Below, in pieces: positions 20,521-29,325 of a DNA stretch of 64,000 nt. Location of the stretch: contig NZ_FWXY01000001.1 of the NCBI RefSeq assembly GCF_900176365.1, positions 62,001-126,000 on the forward strand, in the 5' to 3' direction. Under the pieces are notes generated by a model. The model had not been told where the DNA came from. It saw nothing but the letters and a program-made list of their open reading frames with translations, and searched no databases. The translations under genes were made by a program, and so were the position numbers. The stretch's first letter is position 1. Each line of letters starts with the position of its first letter. The stretch is from Desulfocicer vacuolatum DSM 3385. Lineage in GTDB: Bacteria; Desulfobacterota; Desulfobacteria; Desulfobacterales; Desulfobacteraceae.

Positions 20521-23050
20521 GTTCACCATCATCCGTTTCCGGCGCATCCTCCCCAGGGGCCGATTCAGCACTTTTATCCGGGACCTCCCGGGGGGTATCT
20601 TCTTTATGATCCTCGGAAAGAGGCGTCTCTTCCTCAGGAAGTCTTGCCGCCCCAATGAGTTTTTCCCGGTCAGAAAGATTGATCAATTTTACCCCCTGGG
20701 TGTTTCGGCTGATCACTGAAATGCTGCTGATGTCGGTGCGAATGAGTTTTCCCTTGTCTGTTACCAGCATTAACTCATCTTTGTCTTCCACCAGCAATAA
20801 AGAAACCATCTGGCCGTTACGCTGGGATGTTCTGATGGAAAATACCCCCTTGCCTCCCCGGGTCTGGCATCGATACTCCTCAATATTGGTGCGTTTGCCA
20901 TACCCATTTTCAGTCACGGTTAAAAGGGTTTCTCCATGGCTCAAAACTTCCATACCCACCACATGGGAATCTTTTTCACCGATGCGCATGCCACGGACCC
21001 CCATGGAGCCCCGGGCCGTGGATCGGACCTCTGCTTCGTGAAAGCGAATCACCTTGCCTTCATTGGAACCCAAGAAAATCTCCATATTGCCATCGGTGAT
21101 GCCTGCGGCAATGAGCTCATCGTCGTCAGCAAGTTTAATACCGATAAGTCCCCCGGAACGGGGTCGGGAGTAAGCCATGAGGTCGGTTTTTTTCACCCTG
21201 CCCCGGGCCGTGGCCATGACCACATATTTATTTTCCGTGAACTCAGGCACTGTCAGCACCGTGGCAAGTTCTTCTCCTTCATCCAGATTCAACAGGTTTA
21301 CAATGGCCTTTCCAAGACTTGAACGACTGGCCATGGGAAGTTCATACACCTTACTCTGGTACACCTTGCCCATGTTGGTGATAAATAAAAAGGTATGGTG
21401 GGTGGAGGCCACAAAAAGGTGTTCCACAAAATCATCCTCTTTTGTGCCCATGGCCATCTTGCCCTTGCCGCCCCGGTGCTGGGTGGCATAAAGAGTGATG
21501 GGATTTCGTTTAATATAGCCGCTGCGGGAGATGGTCACCACCATGTCTTCTTCGGCAATGAGATCTTCAATATTGATATCACCGGTACTTTCAACAATGC
21601 GGGTGCGTCTTTCATCGGAAAACTCTTCCTTAAGGTTCTCCATCTCCTCTCTGATAATTCCCCGAACGACTTGGTCACTGGAGAGGATTTCCTGGAACCA
21701 GGCAATATCCTTTTGCAATGCCGCATACTCTTCCTCAATTTTATCCCGTTCAAGGCCGGTGAGACGCTGAAGACGCATGTCCAATATGGCCTGGGCCTGG
21801 ATTTCTGACAATTCAAATTCAGCAACCAACCCTTGTTTTGCAGCTTCCGGGGATCGGGACGAACGGATCAGGGCCACCACCCGGTCCAGCTGATCAAGCG
21901 CCACCCGCAGTCCTTCAAGTATATGTGCCCGCTCCTGTGCTTTTCTCAGGTCAAACCGGGTTCTCCGCAAAATCACATCCTTGCGATGCTTGATAAAATG
22001 TTCCAGCAGCTCCTTAATGGTAAAAAGTTCTGGACGCTTGTTAACAACCGCCAGAAAAATAATACCAAAGCTGGACTGCATGGCTGTATGTTTGTAAAGC
22101 TGATTGATAACCACTTCGGAAAATTGATCTTTTTTCAGGCCGACAGCAATTCTCATGCCGTCACGGTCGGACTCATCCCTTACAAATGAGGCCCCCTCAA
22201 TGACCCGGGTCTTCATGAGTTCTGCGATCTTTTCCACCACCCTTGCCTTGTTCACCTGATAGGGCAGCTCTGTGACAACAATTGTTTCCCGCTTGGTTTT
22301 CTTGTTTTCCTCCACCTCAATTTTAGCCCGCATCACCACAACCCCCCGGCCGGTGGTGTATGCATCATGGATACCGTTTTTCCCATATATCATACCGGCG
22401 GTGGGAAAATCAGGCCCAGGCACATGGGTCATGATCTCGGGGATGGAGATGGTTGGGTTATCCAGCAATGCAATAACGGCATTGGCAACCTCTTTGATGT
22501 TGTGGGGAGGAATATTGGTGGTCATACCAACGGCAATACCCGAAGAGCCATTGACCAGGAGAGCCGGTAACCGGGTGGGCAGCACCGACGGTTCCTCCAT
22601 GGTTTCATCATAATTGGGAATCCAGTCCACGGTTTCTTTTTCAAGATCCGCCAGCATCTGGTGGGCCACCTTTTTCATGCGGATTTCCGTGTACCTCATG
22701 GCCGCCGGAGAATCTCCGTCCACGGAACCAAAATTTCCCTGGCCGTCCACCAGGGGATAACGCATGGAAAAATCCTGGGCCATGCGTACAATGGTGTCAT
22801 ACACCGCAGAATCACCATGGGGATGATACTTACCAATCACATCACCCACCACGCGGGCGGATTTTTTATAGGATTTATTCCAGTCGTTGCGCAGCTGACG
22901 CATGGCAAAAAGCACCCGTCGATGAACAGGTTTGAGGCCGTCTCGAACATCGGGAAGGGCCCGGCCGATGATGACGCTCATGGCATATTCGAGATAGGAC
23001 TGCTTCATCTCCTTCTCGATGCTTGTTACATTGTTGTCTTGGTTTATCAT
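20492..23050 (-). CDS. gyrA: DNA gyrase subunit A
   Basis: Breakage-reunion subunit of DNA gyrase; 852 residues. N-terminal tower/WHD domain: [20 protein letters not shown], and the catalytic Tyr in [10 protein letters not shown] near residue 120. The quinolone-determining region [15 protein letters not shown] appears wild type (Ser and Asp/Tyr positions kept). The C-terminal beta-pinwheel carries repeats with GGKG and the gyrase box-like QRRGGKGKM form QHRGGKGKM near residue 535. The acidic, low-complexity tail ([17 protein letters not shown]...) is species-specific. gyrB is not adjacent. AGGA upstream of the ATG. Confidence 0.97.
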   Translation of the reverse strand: MINQDNNVTSIEKEMKQSYLEYAMSVIIGRALPDVRDGLKPVHRRVLFAMRQLRNDWNKSYKKSARVVGDVIGKYHPHGDSAVYDTIVRMAQDFSMRYPLVDGQGNFGSVDGDSPAAMRYTEIRMKKVAHQMLADLEKETVDWIPNYDETMEEPSVLPTRLPALLVNGSSGIAVGMTTNIPPHNIKEVANAVIALLDNPTISIPEIMTHVPGPDFPTAGMIYGKNGIHDAYTTGRGVVVMRAKIEVEENKKTKRETIVVTELPYQVNKARVVEKIAELMKTRVIEGASFVRDESDRDGMRIAVGLKKDQFSEVVINQLYKHTAMQSSFGIIFLAVVNKRPELFTIKELLEHFIKHRKDVILRRTRFDLRKAQERAHILEGLRVALDQLDRVVALIRSSRSPEAAKQGLVAEFELSEIQAQAILDMRLQRLTGLERDKIEEEYAALQKDIAWFQEILSSDQVVRGIIREEMENLKEEFSDERRTRIVESTGDINIEDLIAEEDMVVTISRSGYIKRNPITLYATQHRGGKGKMAMGTKEDDFVEHLFVASTHHTFLFITNMGKVYQSKVYELPMASRSSLGKAIVNLLNLDEGEELATVLTVPEFTENKYVVMATARGRVKKTDLMAYSRPRSGGLIGIKLADDDELIAAGITDGNMEIFLGSNEGKVIRFHEAEVRSTARGSMGVRGMRIGEKDSHVVGMEVLSHGETLLTVTENGYGKRTNIEEYRCQTRGGKGVFSIRTSQRNGQMVSLLLVEDKDELMLVTDKGKLIRTDISSISVISRNTQGVKLINLSDREKLIGAARLPEEETPLSEDHKEDTPREVPDKSAESAPGEDAPETDDGEHGQGDAGQS

Positions 23051-23271
23051 TCACTGTCCTTTAGGAACTTTACAACGGATATTATCAATCCAGATGAATC
23101 CTGGGGAAATGCCTGGGAACCGGATGTGCCGGGTTCAAGGCATTGCAGGCAGCTGTACCACACCGGGTTTGCAAGGCTCAATTCAGCTGCCGGAAAAAAC
23201 GTTGGGGGGAATATTAAAGAGTAAAACTCGTGTAAAATAAGTGGCAGAAGCAGTGGCAGGTTTTGCATACA

Positions 23272-23358
23272 AGCGCCACGGGCGGACCGTGTTCTAACCT
23301 TGGCCCACCCACAACAACACTTGAAAATCCGTCAGGTTTGCCGGGTTTTTCATTTAAA
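23272..23358 (+). repeat. Dispersed two-hairpin intergenic repeat, copy 2
   Basis: Plus-strand unit: AGCGCCACGGGCGGACCGTG, then CCCACCCACAACAACACTTG and a second arm pair AAAATCC/GGGTTTTT. It lies in the gyrA upstream region, and its layout matches copy 1. Confidence 0.7.
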
Positions 23359-23461
23359 AAATGAAACAAAATTTTTAATCAGTGCTGTGGAATTTATAAC
23401 GACAAATAATATCGGATGTCCTGATGCTGTGCACAACATATTCCAGGTTTTTCAAAGCGGT

Positions 23462-23620
23462 TTACTTACGGCCGGTACACCCTACGGCTGCCAGCAAAAG
23501 TACGCATTCATAAATAATCACCTGAACAAAGCTTCCAAAAAAATGATACACAATACCACCACCGATGATCGCCGGAACGGCGGAAAAAATCATGATACCC
23601 AATTTCCTGCTGATGTCCAT
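23462..23620 (-). CDS. Small predicted two-helix membrane protein
   Basis: 52 residues from ATG 23618-23620 (MDISRKLGIMIFSAVPAIIG) with GGGGAG nine bases upstream. Two hydrophobic stretches, about residues 8-23 and 27-46, separated by HFFGSF, then a short basic tail CTGRK. It is isolated in the repeat-rich gyrA-thiolase spacer and has no obvious operon partner. Composition and the ribosome binding site support a real gene, but the length makes this tentative. Family not recognised. Confidence 0.5.
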   Translation of the reverse strand: MDISRKLGIMIFSAVPAIIGGGIVYHFFGSFVQVIIYECVLLLAAVGCTGRK

Positions 23621-23659
23621 AGCTTCAAGCTCCCCTGTTTTATTTGCACCTGTTACGGT

Positions 23660-23744
23660 TTTTAAAAATTCCCTTGGTAACCAAGAGGACTTTCCTGTTT
23701 TTATTGTGGGCAAATTCAAGTGCCGCAATACACGATCTGCCCAT
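23660..23744 (-). repeat. Diverged two-hairpin repeat, copy 3
   Basis: Minus-strand unit: ATGGGCAGATCGTGTATTGC, closing arm TTTGCCC, linker ACAATAAAAA, then a second stem centred on CTTGGTTACCAAGG. Same order of parts as the family but low identity. It abuts copy 4 directly. Confidence 0.5.
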
Positions 23745-23830
23745 TGTGAAAATTTCCCGGGGTTCCGGGAAATTTTCACATATTATTGTGGGCCCCAGAT
23801 GTGAAAATATGGGCCCGGCCACGGCTATTT
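23745..23830 (-). repeat. Diverged two-hairpin repeat, copy 4, with a perfect 16-bp palindrome
   Basis: In unit orientation: GCCGTGGCCGGGCCCATATT ... GGGGCCC, linker ACAATAATA, then a second hairpin with perfect 16-base arms at 23745-23760 and 23765-23780 (TGTGAAAATTTCCCGG) and a 4-base loop. This is the strongest single hairpin in the window. No T-run follows the stem. Confidence 0.6.
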
Positions 23831-23833
23831 CCA

Positions 23834-23923
23834 ATAAACCGCCGCAGCGGACCGTATTCTGATCCGGTTCCACCCACAACAAAGCTTGAAATACACCTCT
23901 GATTTGCGGAGTATTTCATATAA
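23834..23923 (+). repeat. Two-hairpin intergenic repeat, copy 5
   Basis: Plus-strand unit with the linker ACAACAAAGCTTGAAATAC and second hairpin GAAATAC/GTATTTC (loop containing CTGATTTGCGGA). It is followed head-to-tail by copy 6. The last 48 bases of copies 5 and 6 differ at only three positions. Confidence 0.8.
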
Positions 23924-24009
23924 CTGCCATGGGCAGACCTTATTCTGAACTCGGTCTGGCCACAACAAAGATTGAAATACATCCCTGATTTGCGGAGTAT
24001 TTCATATAA
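23919..24009 (+). repeat. Two-hairpin intergenic repeat, copy 6
   Basis: Tandem partner of copy 5: TATAACTGCCATGGGCAGAC, arm GGTCTGGCC, linker ACAACAAAGATTGAAATAC, second hairpin closing GTATTTCATATAA. First hairpin arms GGCAGACC and GGTCTGGCC. Confidence 0.8.
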
Positions 24010-24029
24010 AAAAAAGAAATAACGCGAAT

Positions 24030-24096
24030 ACGCCTTCATGCTTCATTGTGGGCAAACCAAGATGCAACATGCGGTCTGCCCTTGGCAGTTATAAAC
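24030..24096 (-). repeat. Partial two-hairpin repeat, copy 7
   Basis: Minus-strand unit TATAACTGCCAAGGGCAGAC followed by CGCATGTTGCATCTTGG and TTTGCCCACAATGAAG. The first hairpin is recognisable and the second is degraded. It ends about 45 bases from the thiolase stop. Confidence 0.55.
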
Positions 24097-24140
24097 AATC
24101 TGTTTTTTTACCACCGGGAACGCTTCAAGTAAAGTAAAAT

Positions 24141-25427
24141 TTACCGTTCAATGACCATGGCCATACCCATGCCGCCGCCAATACACATGGAAATAAGACC
24201 GGTGCCGTATCCCTTTCTCTTCATTTGATGAATGGCAGTGACCATTTGTCTGGCACCGGTGCATCCAATGGGATGACCCAATGAAACACCGCTTCCCAGC
24301 TCATTGGGTTTTTCCACATCAATGTTGAGCTCCCTCATGCATCCGATGGCCTGGGCGGCAAAGGCCTCATTGAGTTCCACCATATCAATATCACCCATGG
24401 CCATGCCGGTGGTGGAGAGCACCTTGTTAATGGCCGGTACCGGTCCCAGCCCCATATAGGCAGGATCAAGTCCACCGGCGGCAAAGGATTTTATCCGGGC
24501 AATTTTTTCAAGGCCCAGGGCGTCGGCTTTTTCTTCTGTCATGAGCAGCACTGCAGCGGCCCCGTCATTAATGCCCGATGCATTTCCTGCGGTGACACTG
24601 CCGTCCTTTTTAAAGGCAGGCCTTAATTTGCCCAGTTTTTCCATGCTGGTCTCCATGGGCCGTTCATCCACATCCACCACAACCTCTTTTCGCCGGGACA
24701 TGAACGACACAGGGATGATCTCCTGGGCAAAGGTACCGTCCTTGATGGCTCCCAGGGCCCGGGTATGGCTCATCAAAGCCAGCTCATCCTGTTCCTGGCG
24801 GGTGATGCCGTATTTTGCCACAATGTTTTCCGCTGTCAGTCCCATGTGATATCCATAAAAAATTTCGTAAAGACCGTCAAACACCATCAAATCATAGATG
24901 TCACCGGTGCCGGTGAGTTCCATGCGATGGCCCCAACGTGCCTTGGGCAGTGCCATGGGGGCATTGCTCATACTCTCCTGGCCCCCGGCAAGGATAACAT
25001 CTGCTTCTCCGGTCATGATGGCCTGGGCCCCCAGGGCAATGGCCTTGAGTCCGGAACCACATATTTTATTGGCAGTGAATGCCGGGGTAAAGCGGGGGAT
25101 ACCGGCGGCGATCATGGCCTGGCGGGCCGTATTCTGTCCCTGGCCTGCCTGGAGCACATTCCCCATGATGACCTCATCAATGTGCACCGGAGTAAGGGAT
25201 TCATCGTAGTCATAGCCCTTTTTTTCAAGGTCAATCTGTCCCTGATCCTTGAGGGTGTCAGGACCAAATGCCTTAATGGCTTCATCCGCTTCAGGGCGCA
25301 GGCCCGCCCGCTTTAAAACCGATTTCATCACTGTGGCACCGAGCTCAACAACAGATACACTTTTTAACGAACCGCCAAAGGACCCAACAGGTGTTCTGAC
25401 ACCACTTACGATCACAACATCTTTCAT
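24141..25427 (-). CDS. Acetyl-CoA C-acyltransferase (thiolase)
   Basis: Thiolase that cleaves or forms 3-ketoacyl-CoA, 428 residues from ATG 25425-25427 (MKDVVIVSGVRTPVGSFGGS). Catalytic residues: nucleophile Cys123 in NKICGSGLKA, His385 in GHPIGCTGAR, and Cys near 415 in CIGGGMG. Compared with the usual 390-395 residues it carries about 35 extra residues near positions 45-80 (FGPDTLKDQGQIDLEKKGYD) between the first helix and VHIDEVIMGNVLQAGQGQN. Stand-alone on its strand. Likely AtoB/PhaA-like, either in fatty acid oxidation or acetoacetyl-CoA turnover. No good promoter seen upstream. Confidence 0.94.
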   Translation of the reverse strand: MKDVVIVSGVRTPVGSFGGSLKSVSVVELGATVMKSVLKRAGLRPEADEAIKAFGPDTLKDQGQIDLEKKGYDYDESLTPVHIDEVIMGNVLQAGQGQNTARQAMIAAGIPRFTPAFTANKICGSGLKAIALGAQAIMTGEADVILAGGQESMSNAPMALPKARWGHRMELTGTGDIYDLMVFDGLYEIFYGYHMGLTAENIVAKYGITRQEQDELALMSHTRALGAIKDGTFAQEIIPVSFMSRRKEVVVDVDERPMETSMEKLGKLRPAFKKDGSVTAGNASGINDGAAAVLLMTEEKADALGLEKIARIKSFAAGGLDPAYMGLGPVPAINKVLSTTGMAMGDIDMVELNEAFAAQAIGCMRELNIDVEKPNELGSGVSLGHPIGCTGARQMVTAIHQMKRKGYGTGLISMCIGGGMGMAMVIER

Positions 25428-25823
25428 TTTTTTCTGTCTCCGATGTGTTGATGCTCCCCCCGGCAAAACGCGTTGCCTGAATCAAACAAAGCCGCTGCAA
25501 GCGCCATGGGGAAGACAAGATTTTTTCCGACGGTACAGCCCCATGATAGCACCGGGGCCACCCATCGCTGGATACGCAATGATTTAATTTCAAACGGTTG
25601 TATGGAAATGAAACACGGGGCAGGCGGTGATGTTTTTAGCAGTCAGCATGGCGTACATCAAGGAACGGCGGCCCCATCCCATAACAGTCCGGATAAAAGC
25701 AAAATCATCGAATGAAACTGTTTCTACCATGAATCCATAGCAAACTTAAACAAAACATACAAGGAATTACAGCCATATTGGCTACTCTGATTTTGCTTCA
25801 GAATCTGTTAGAAATTCAACAAG
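25428..25823. other. Intergenic region upstream of thiolase
   Basis: About 400 bases between the rarA 3' end and the thiolase start, both genes on minus. ORFs here lack ribosome binding sites and family features. The region should contain the thiolase promoter and any rarA terminator, but I see no clear box pair or GC-rich hairpin with a T-run. No copy of the dispersed repeat. Confidence 0.4.
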
Positions 25824-27194
25824 TTACTTCTTCTCTCTTCCAGCATCATGCCTGTGAATGCGTTGCCGGGCCTCCAGACGATTTTTCACAGTTGCTTCAT
25901 ATCCCCGGGCCGTGGGATCATAAAAAGAGCAACCGTCAAGTTCCCGGGGAAGATATTCCTGGGGCACATACCCCCCGGGATAATCATGGGCATATTTATA
26001 CCCGGCATGATATCCCTGCTGCTTCATCACCTCGGTGGGGGCATTTCTGATGTGCAGGGGAACGGGCAGATAACCGGTATTTTCCACCTCCCGGCGCACA
26101 GCCTTCCCTGCCATGTACACGCGATTGCTTTTGGGTGCCGTGGCCAGATATATGGCGGCCTGGGCCAGACAGTCATCCCCTTCGGGGTGTCCCAGAAACC
26201 GGAACGCTTCCAGGGCATTCAGGGCAACGGTCAATGCCCCGGGATCTGCAAGGCCCACATCTTCCACAGCAAAGCGCACCATGCGCCTGAGGATATACAA
26301 GGGATCTTCCCCGGCTGACATCATGCGGGTCATCCAGTACAATGCAGCGTCAGGGTCACTGCCCCGAAGACTTTTGTGAAAGGCGGAGATAAGATTAAAA
26401 TGCTGATCTCCACTTTTATCATACCTCAACGCCTTTTTCTGCACCGCCTGCTCCACATCTGCAAGGGTGACATCCATGGGGGCACCTGTACTGCCACTTT
26501 TCACATCCGGCGTGCTTTGCCGGGCAAAGCCGGCAGCAGCCTCCAAATTTGTCAGGGCAATGCGGACATCGCCGTCAGAAACAGCGGCAATGTGATCCAG
26601 GGCCTCCCCTGACATGGTCAGATTCATATGCCCAAGGCCCCGCTCCCTGTCTGTTAAAGCACGCTCCAGGATAAGGCGAATCTGCTTTTTACTCAATCGC
26701 TTCAAAGCCACCACACGACACCGGGAGACCAGAGCCGGAATCACTTCAAAAGAGGGATTCTCCGTGGTGGCACCCACAAGAATAATAAGGCCCTTTTCAA
26801 CATGATGGAGAAAGGCATCCTGCTGGGCTTTGTTAAAACGATGAATCTCATCCACAAACAAAATGGTTCTCCGGGCATGGAGCCTGCGCTGTTCCCCGGC
26901 GGCATCAATGACTTTGCGGATCTCTTTTACCCCGGAAAGCACCGCAGAAATTTCCATGAAATGGGACCGGGTCTCCCGGGCAATGATACCTGCAATGGTG
27001 GTTTTACCGCACCCCGGCGGTCCCCAGAGAATAATGGAAAAAAGGCGATCATCGGCAATGGATCGACACAGCAGCGAATCCCGGCCCACCACATGGGCCT
27101 GTCCCACCACCTCTTCAAGGTGCCGGGGACGCATGCGATCGGCCAGGGGCGCATGGGACAGCTGCTCTGCCATACCCGCATCAAACAGATCCAT
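25824..27194 (-). CDS. rarA: Replication-associated recombination protein A (AAA+ ATPase)
   Basis: RarA/MgsA/Mgs1 family, 456 residues; acts at stalled replication forks. Walker A GPPGCGKTT near residue 56, Walker B ILFVDEIHRF near 105, sensor 1 VGATTENPSF, and the arginine finger region SRCRVV. The C-terminal tetramerisation region holds SNRVYMAGKAVRREVENTG and PVPLHIRNAPT. The ATG follows the der stop with no spacer in the transcript (der TAA ends at 27195, rarA begins at 27194), so the two genes are coupled. Confidence 0.95.
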   Translation of the reverse strand: MDLFDAGMAEQLSHAPLADRMRPRHLEEVVGQAHVVGRDSLLCRSIADDRLFSIILWGPPGCGKTTIAGIIARETRSHFMEISAVLSGVKEIRKVIDAAGEQRRLHARRTILFVDEIHRFNKAQQDAFLHHVEKGLIILVGATTENPSFEVIPALVSRCRVVALKRLSKKQIRLILERALTDRERGLGHMNLTMSGEALDHIAAVSDGDVRIALTNLEAAAGFARQSTPDVKSGSTGAPMDVTLADVEQAVQKKALRYDKSGDQHFNLISAFHKSLRGSDPDAALYWMTRMMSAGEDPLYILRRMVRFAVEDVGLADPGALTVALNALEAFRFLGHPEGDDCLAQAAIYLATAPKSNRVYMAGKAVRREVENTGYLPVPLHIRNAPTEVMKQQGYHAGYKYAHDYPGGYVPQEYLPRELDGCSFYDPTARGYEATVKNRLEARQRIHRHDAGREKK

Positions 27195-28664
27195 TTATTT
27201 ATCCATCCCGTCCCGGGCCCGTTTCCTACGCTGTTGTTCCATGCGCGCTTTTTTTCGACGGGTGGTGGTTTTAAATTTCTTTTCCGTATACCGTTTTTCA
27301 GCCACGGTTTTTCCGGTGAACTCCATTTTTCCGGTTTTCTCCCGGAAATAGAGATTAATGGGGGTTTTTTCCAACTCTGCCATTTCCCGTATCTGATTAA
27401 TCAGATAACGCTTGTAGGAAAAATGAACCGCTTCGGGATAATTAACAAAACAGACAATGGTGGGCGGCTTCACCGACACCTGGGTGGCATAAAAAAATTT
27501 CAGCCGTTTGCCCTTGTGAAGGGAGGGCTCTGAACGATAAATGGCATTTTCAATAATTCGATTGAGCAACCCTGTGTTTATGCGGTAATTATACTCGTCA
27601 TACACCGATTCCACCATGGAGAAAATCTTATGGGTTCGCTGGCCCGTGAGGGCAGAAACGGTGATGGCCGGGGCAAAGGATAGAAACTTGGATTTCATCC
27701 TTAACTCTTCCATAAACATCTTTTGATTCTTTTCCTCCTTATCCAGCAGATCCCATTTATTCAACACAAAAACAGCGCCACACCCCCGGTCATGGGCATA
27801 GCCTGCAATGGTGATATCCTGGTCTGTGACCCCCTCACTTGCATCAACAAGAATCAGTGCCACATCACAGCGATCCAGGCTTTTCAACGCTTTGAGAATG
27901 GAATATTTTTCTATTTTTTCCCGAACCTTTCCCTTGCGGCGAATACCTGCGGTATCAATGAGACGGAATGTTTTGCCATCCTTGTCCATGGTAAGATCAA
28001 TGGCATCCCTTGTGGTACCGGCCTTTTCACTGACCACCACCCGTTTGGTGCCAAACAAACGGTTAATCAGGGAGGATTTCCCCACATTGGGCCGCCCAGC
28101 CACGGCAATACAGATTTCCTGGTTTTCGGCTGCTTCCTTTTCGTCCATGGGGGGGGCAAGCAACACCTCATCCACAAGCACACCAATCAAAGCATCCATG
28201 AAAGTGGGAACTCCCACCCCGTGCTCTGCGGATACGGGAAAAAATTTATCCATGCCCAGGGTGAAAAATTCAGCAAGATCATCCCGCTGTCGGCTATTTT
28301 CAATTTTATTTATGAGATAAAAAACAGGTTTATCACTTCTTCTTAAAATATGAACCAGATCCTGATCAAAGGGAGACACCCCGGCCCGGCCATCCAGCAC
28401 CAGCACCACAACATCGGCCTCTTCCACGGCCATTTCCACATGCTCCCTGATCTCTGCGGCAAAGACATCATCATCGGACACAAGAAATCCCCCGGTATCC
28501 ACCACAGTAAAAGGAATTTCATCCCACAGGGCATCGGCATAATGACGATCCCTTGTTACCCCGGGAAAATCATCCACAAGGGCATTTCTGGATTTGGTCA
28601 TTCGATTAAAAAGAGTAGATTTGCCCACGTTGGGCCGCCCCACAAGGGCAACAATGGGTTTCAT
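27195..28664 (-). CDS. der: Ribosome biogenesis GTPase Der (EngA)
   Basis: Double-GTPase for 50S subunit assembly, 489 residues. First G domain GRPNVGKSTLFNR near residue 8, with DFPGVTRD and DTGGF; second G domain GRPNVGKSSLINR near 193, with DTAGIRRKG, NKWDLL and SALTGQ. The C-terminal KH-like domain includes IYRSEPSLHKGKRLKFFYAT. The basic tail (TTRRKKARMEQQRRKRARDG) extends beyond the shorter homologues. Upstream partner of rarA. Confidence 0.97.
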   Translation of the reverse strand: MKPIVALVGRPNVGKSTLFNRMTKSRNALVDDFPGVTRDRHYADALWDEIPFTVVDTGGFLVSDDDVFAAEIREHVEMAVEEADVVVLVLDGRAGVSPFDQDLVHILRRSDKPVFYLINKIENSRQRDDLAEFFTLGMDKFFPVSAEHGVGVPTFMDALIGVLVDEVLLAPPMDEKEAAENQEICIAVAGRPNVGKSSLINRLFGTKRVVVSEKAGTTRDAIDLTMDKDGKTFRLIDTAGIRRKGKVREKIEKYSILKALKSLDRCDVALILVDASEGVTDQDITIAGYAHDRGCGAVFVLNKWDLLDKEEKNQKMFMEELRMKSKFLSFAPAITVSALTGQRTHKIFSMVESVYDEYNYRINTGLLNRIIENAIYRSEPSLHKGKRLKFFYATQVSVKPPTIVCFVNYPEAVHFSYKRYLINQIREMAELEKTPINLYFREKTGKMEFTGKTVAEKRYTEKKFKTTTRRKKARMEQQRRKRARDGMDK

Positions 28665-29023
28665 TTGAATATAGAACCTCCGAATTTAAAAACAGAGTGC
28701 ACCATGATCCTCAAAAAAGAGGGATCCCGTAAAAGTATATATCATCATGGCAGGCACGGGTATGTGACACCAGCAACTTTGTCATAAAAAAACACCGGCA
28801 AACCGGGCATATATTTCCAGGCTTGGCTGTGAATGGACCGGGACTGGAACGCAGGTCATACCCCGGGAGTGTGTATGGTTGTCAAAACAGATAATGTTGT
28901 GCCCGCAAGGGCATGTATTTTTCATGGGGATGGATCACAGTGGAGTATACAGGAAAAAGCACACCGGGCAAAGCATGAAAATATCCGACACGGCCCGGAT
29001 GACAAAAAACCGGTACAAACAAA
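28665..29023. other. Intergenic region between der and the tRNA-Glu/Lys terminator
   Basis: About 360 bases expected to contain the der-rarA promoter (minus strand). ORFs present are short and unsupported. Apart from scattered AT-rich tracts I see no recognisable element. Confidence 0.4.
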
Positions 29024-29053
29024 AAAAGCCCCGGAAAAAATTCCGGGGCTTTT
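29024..29053 (-). terminator. Intrinsic terminator of the tRNA-Lys/tRNA-Glu unit
   Basis: Perfect stem AAGCCCCGGAA/TTCCGGGGCTT with a 4-base loop. Read on minus, the stem is followed by seven T residues; on plus it is followed by TTTTATAATTTTTT, so it may work in both directions. It lies 26 bases past the tRNA-Glu 3' end. Confidence 0.9.
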
Positions 29054-29078
29054 ATAATTTTTTCAAAGTCCAAAATGA

Positions 29079-29156
29079 TGGCGTCCCCAAGGGGATTCGA
29101 ACCCCTGTCGCCGGCGTGAAAGGCCGGTGTCCTGGACCGGGCTAGACGATGGGGAC
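29079..29156 (-). tRNA. tRNA-Glu (TTC anticodon)
   Basis: Acceptor GTCCCCA/TGGGGAC, anticodon stem CCGGC/GCCGG with loop CTTTCAC (anticodon TTC), T-loop GTTCGAATCC, encoded CCA. Second gene after tRNA-Lys in a short tRNA transcript. Confidence 0.98.
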
Positions 29157-29173
29157 GCAACATCATTTTTGGG

Positions 29174-29249
29174 TGGTGGGCCGTACTGGGCTCGAACCAG
29201 TGACTCTCTGCTTAAAAGGCAGATACTCTACCGACTGAGTTAACGGCCC
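29174..29249 (-). tRNA. tRNA-Lys (TTT anticodon)
   Basis: Acceptor GGGCCGT/ACGGCCC, D-arm ACTCAGTCGGTAGAGT, anticodon stem TCTGC/GCAGA with loop CTTTTAA (anticodon TTT), T-loop GTTCGAGCC, encoded CCA. Confidence 0.98.
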
Positions 29250-29265
29250 CCAAAAACAAGGCGAA

Positions 29266-29292
29266 ACTATACTTTTCTGCCGGGCTTGTCAA
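29266..29292 (-). promoter_or_regulatory. Promoter of the tRNA-Lys/tRNA-Glu unit
   Basis: Minus-strand consensus TTGACA (29287-29292) and TATAGT (29266-29271) with a 15-base spacer, about 17 bases before tRNA-Lys. The -35 is perfect and the -10 has one mismatch; the spacing is shorter than the optimal 17. Confidence 0.6.
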
Positions 29293-29325
29293 CTCTTTTT
29301 TTGAAAAAAGTTTTTTTAAAGCGTG

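Noticed and set aside
23640-23882. 80-codon ORF translating repeat copies
   Set aside because: Similar peptides appear at 10459 and 39427 only because the repeat is shared; no ribosome binding site.
23640-24110. CRISPR array
   Set aside because: Units are 85-90 bp, contain hairpins and lie in both orientations without regular unique spacers; no cas genes.
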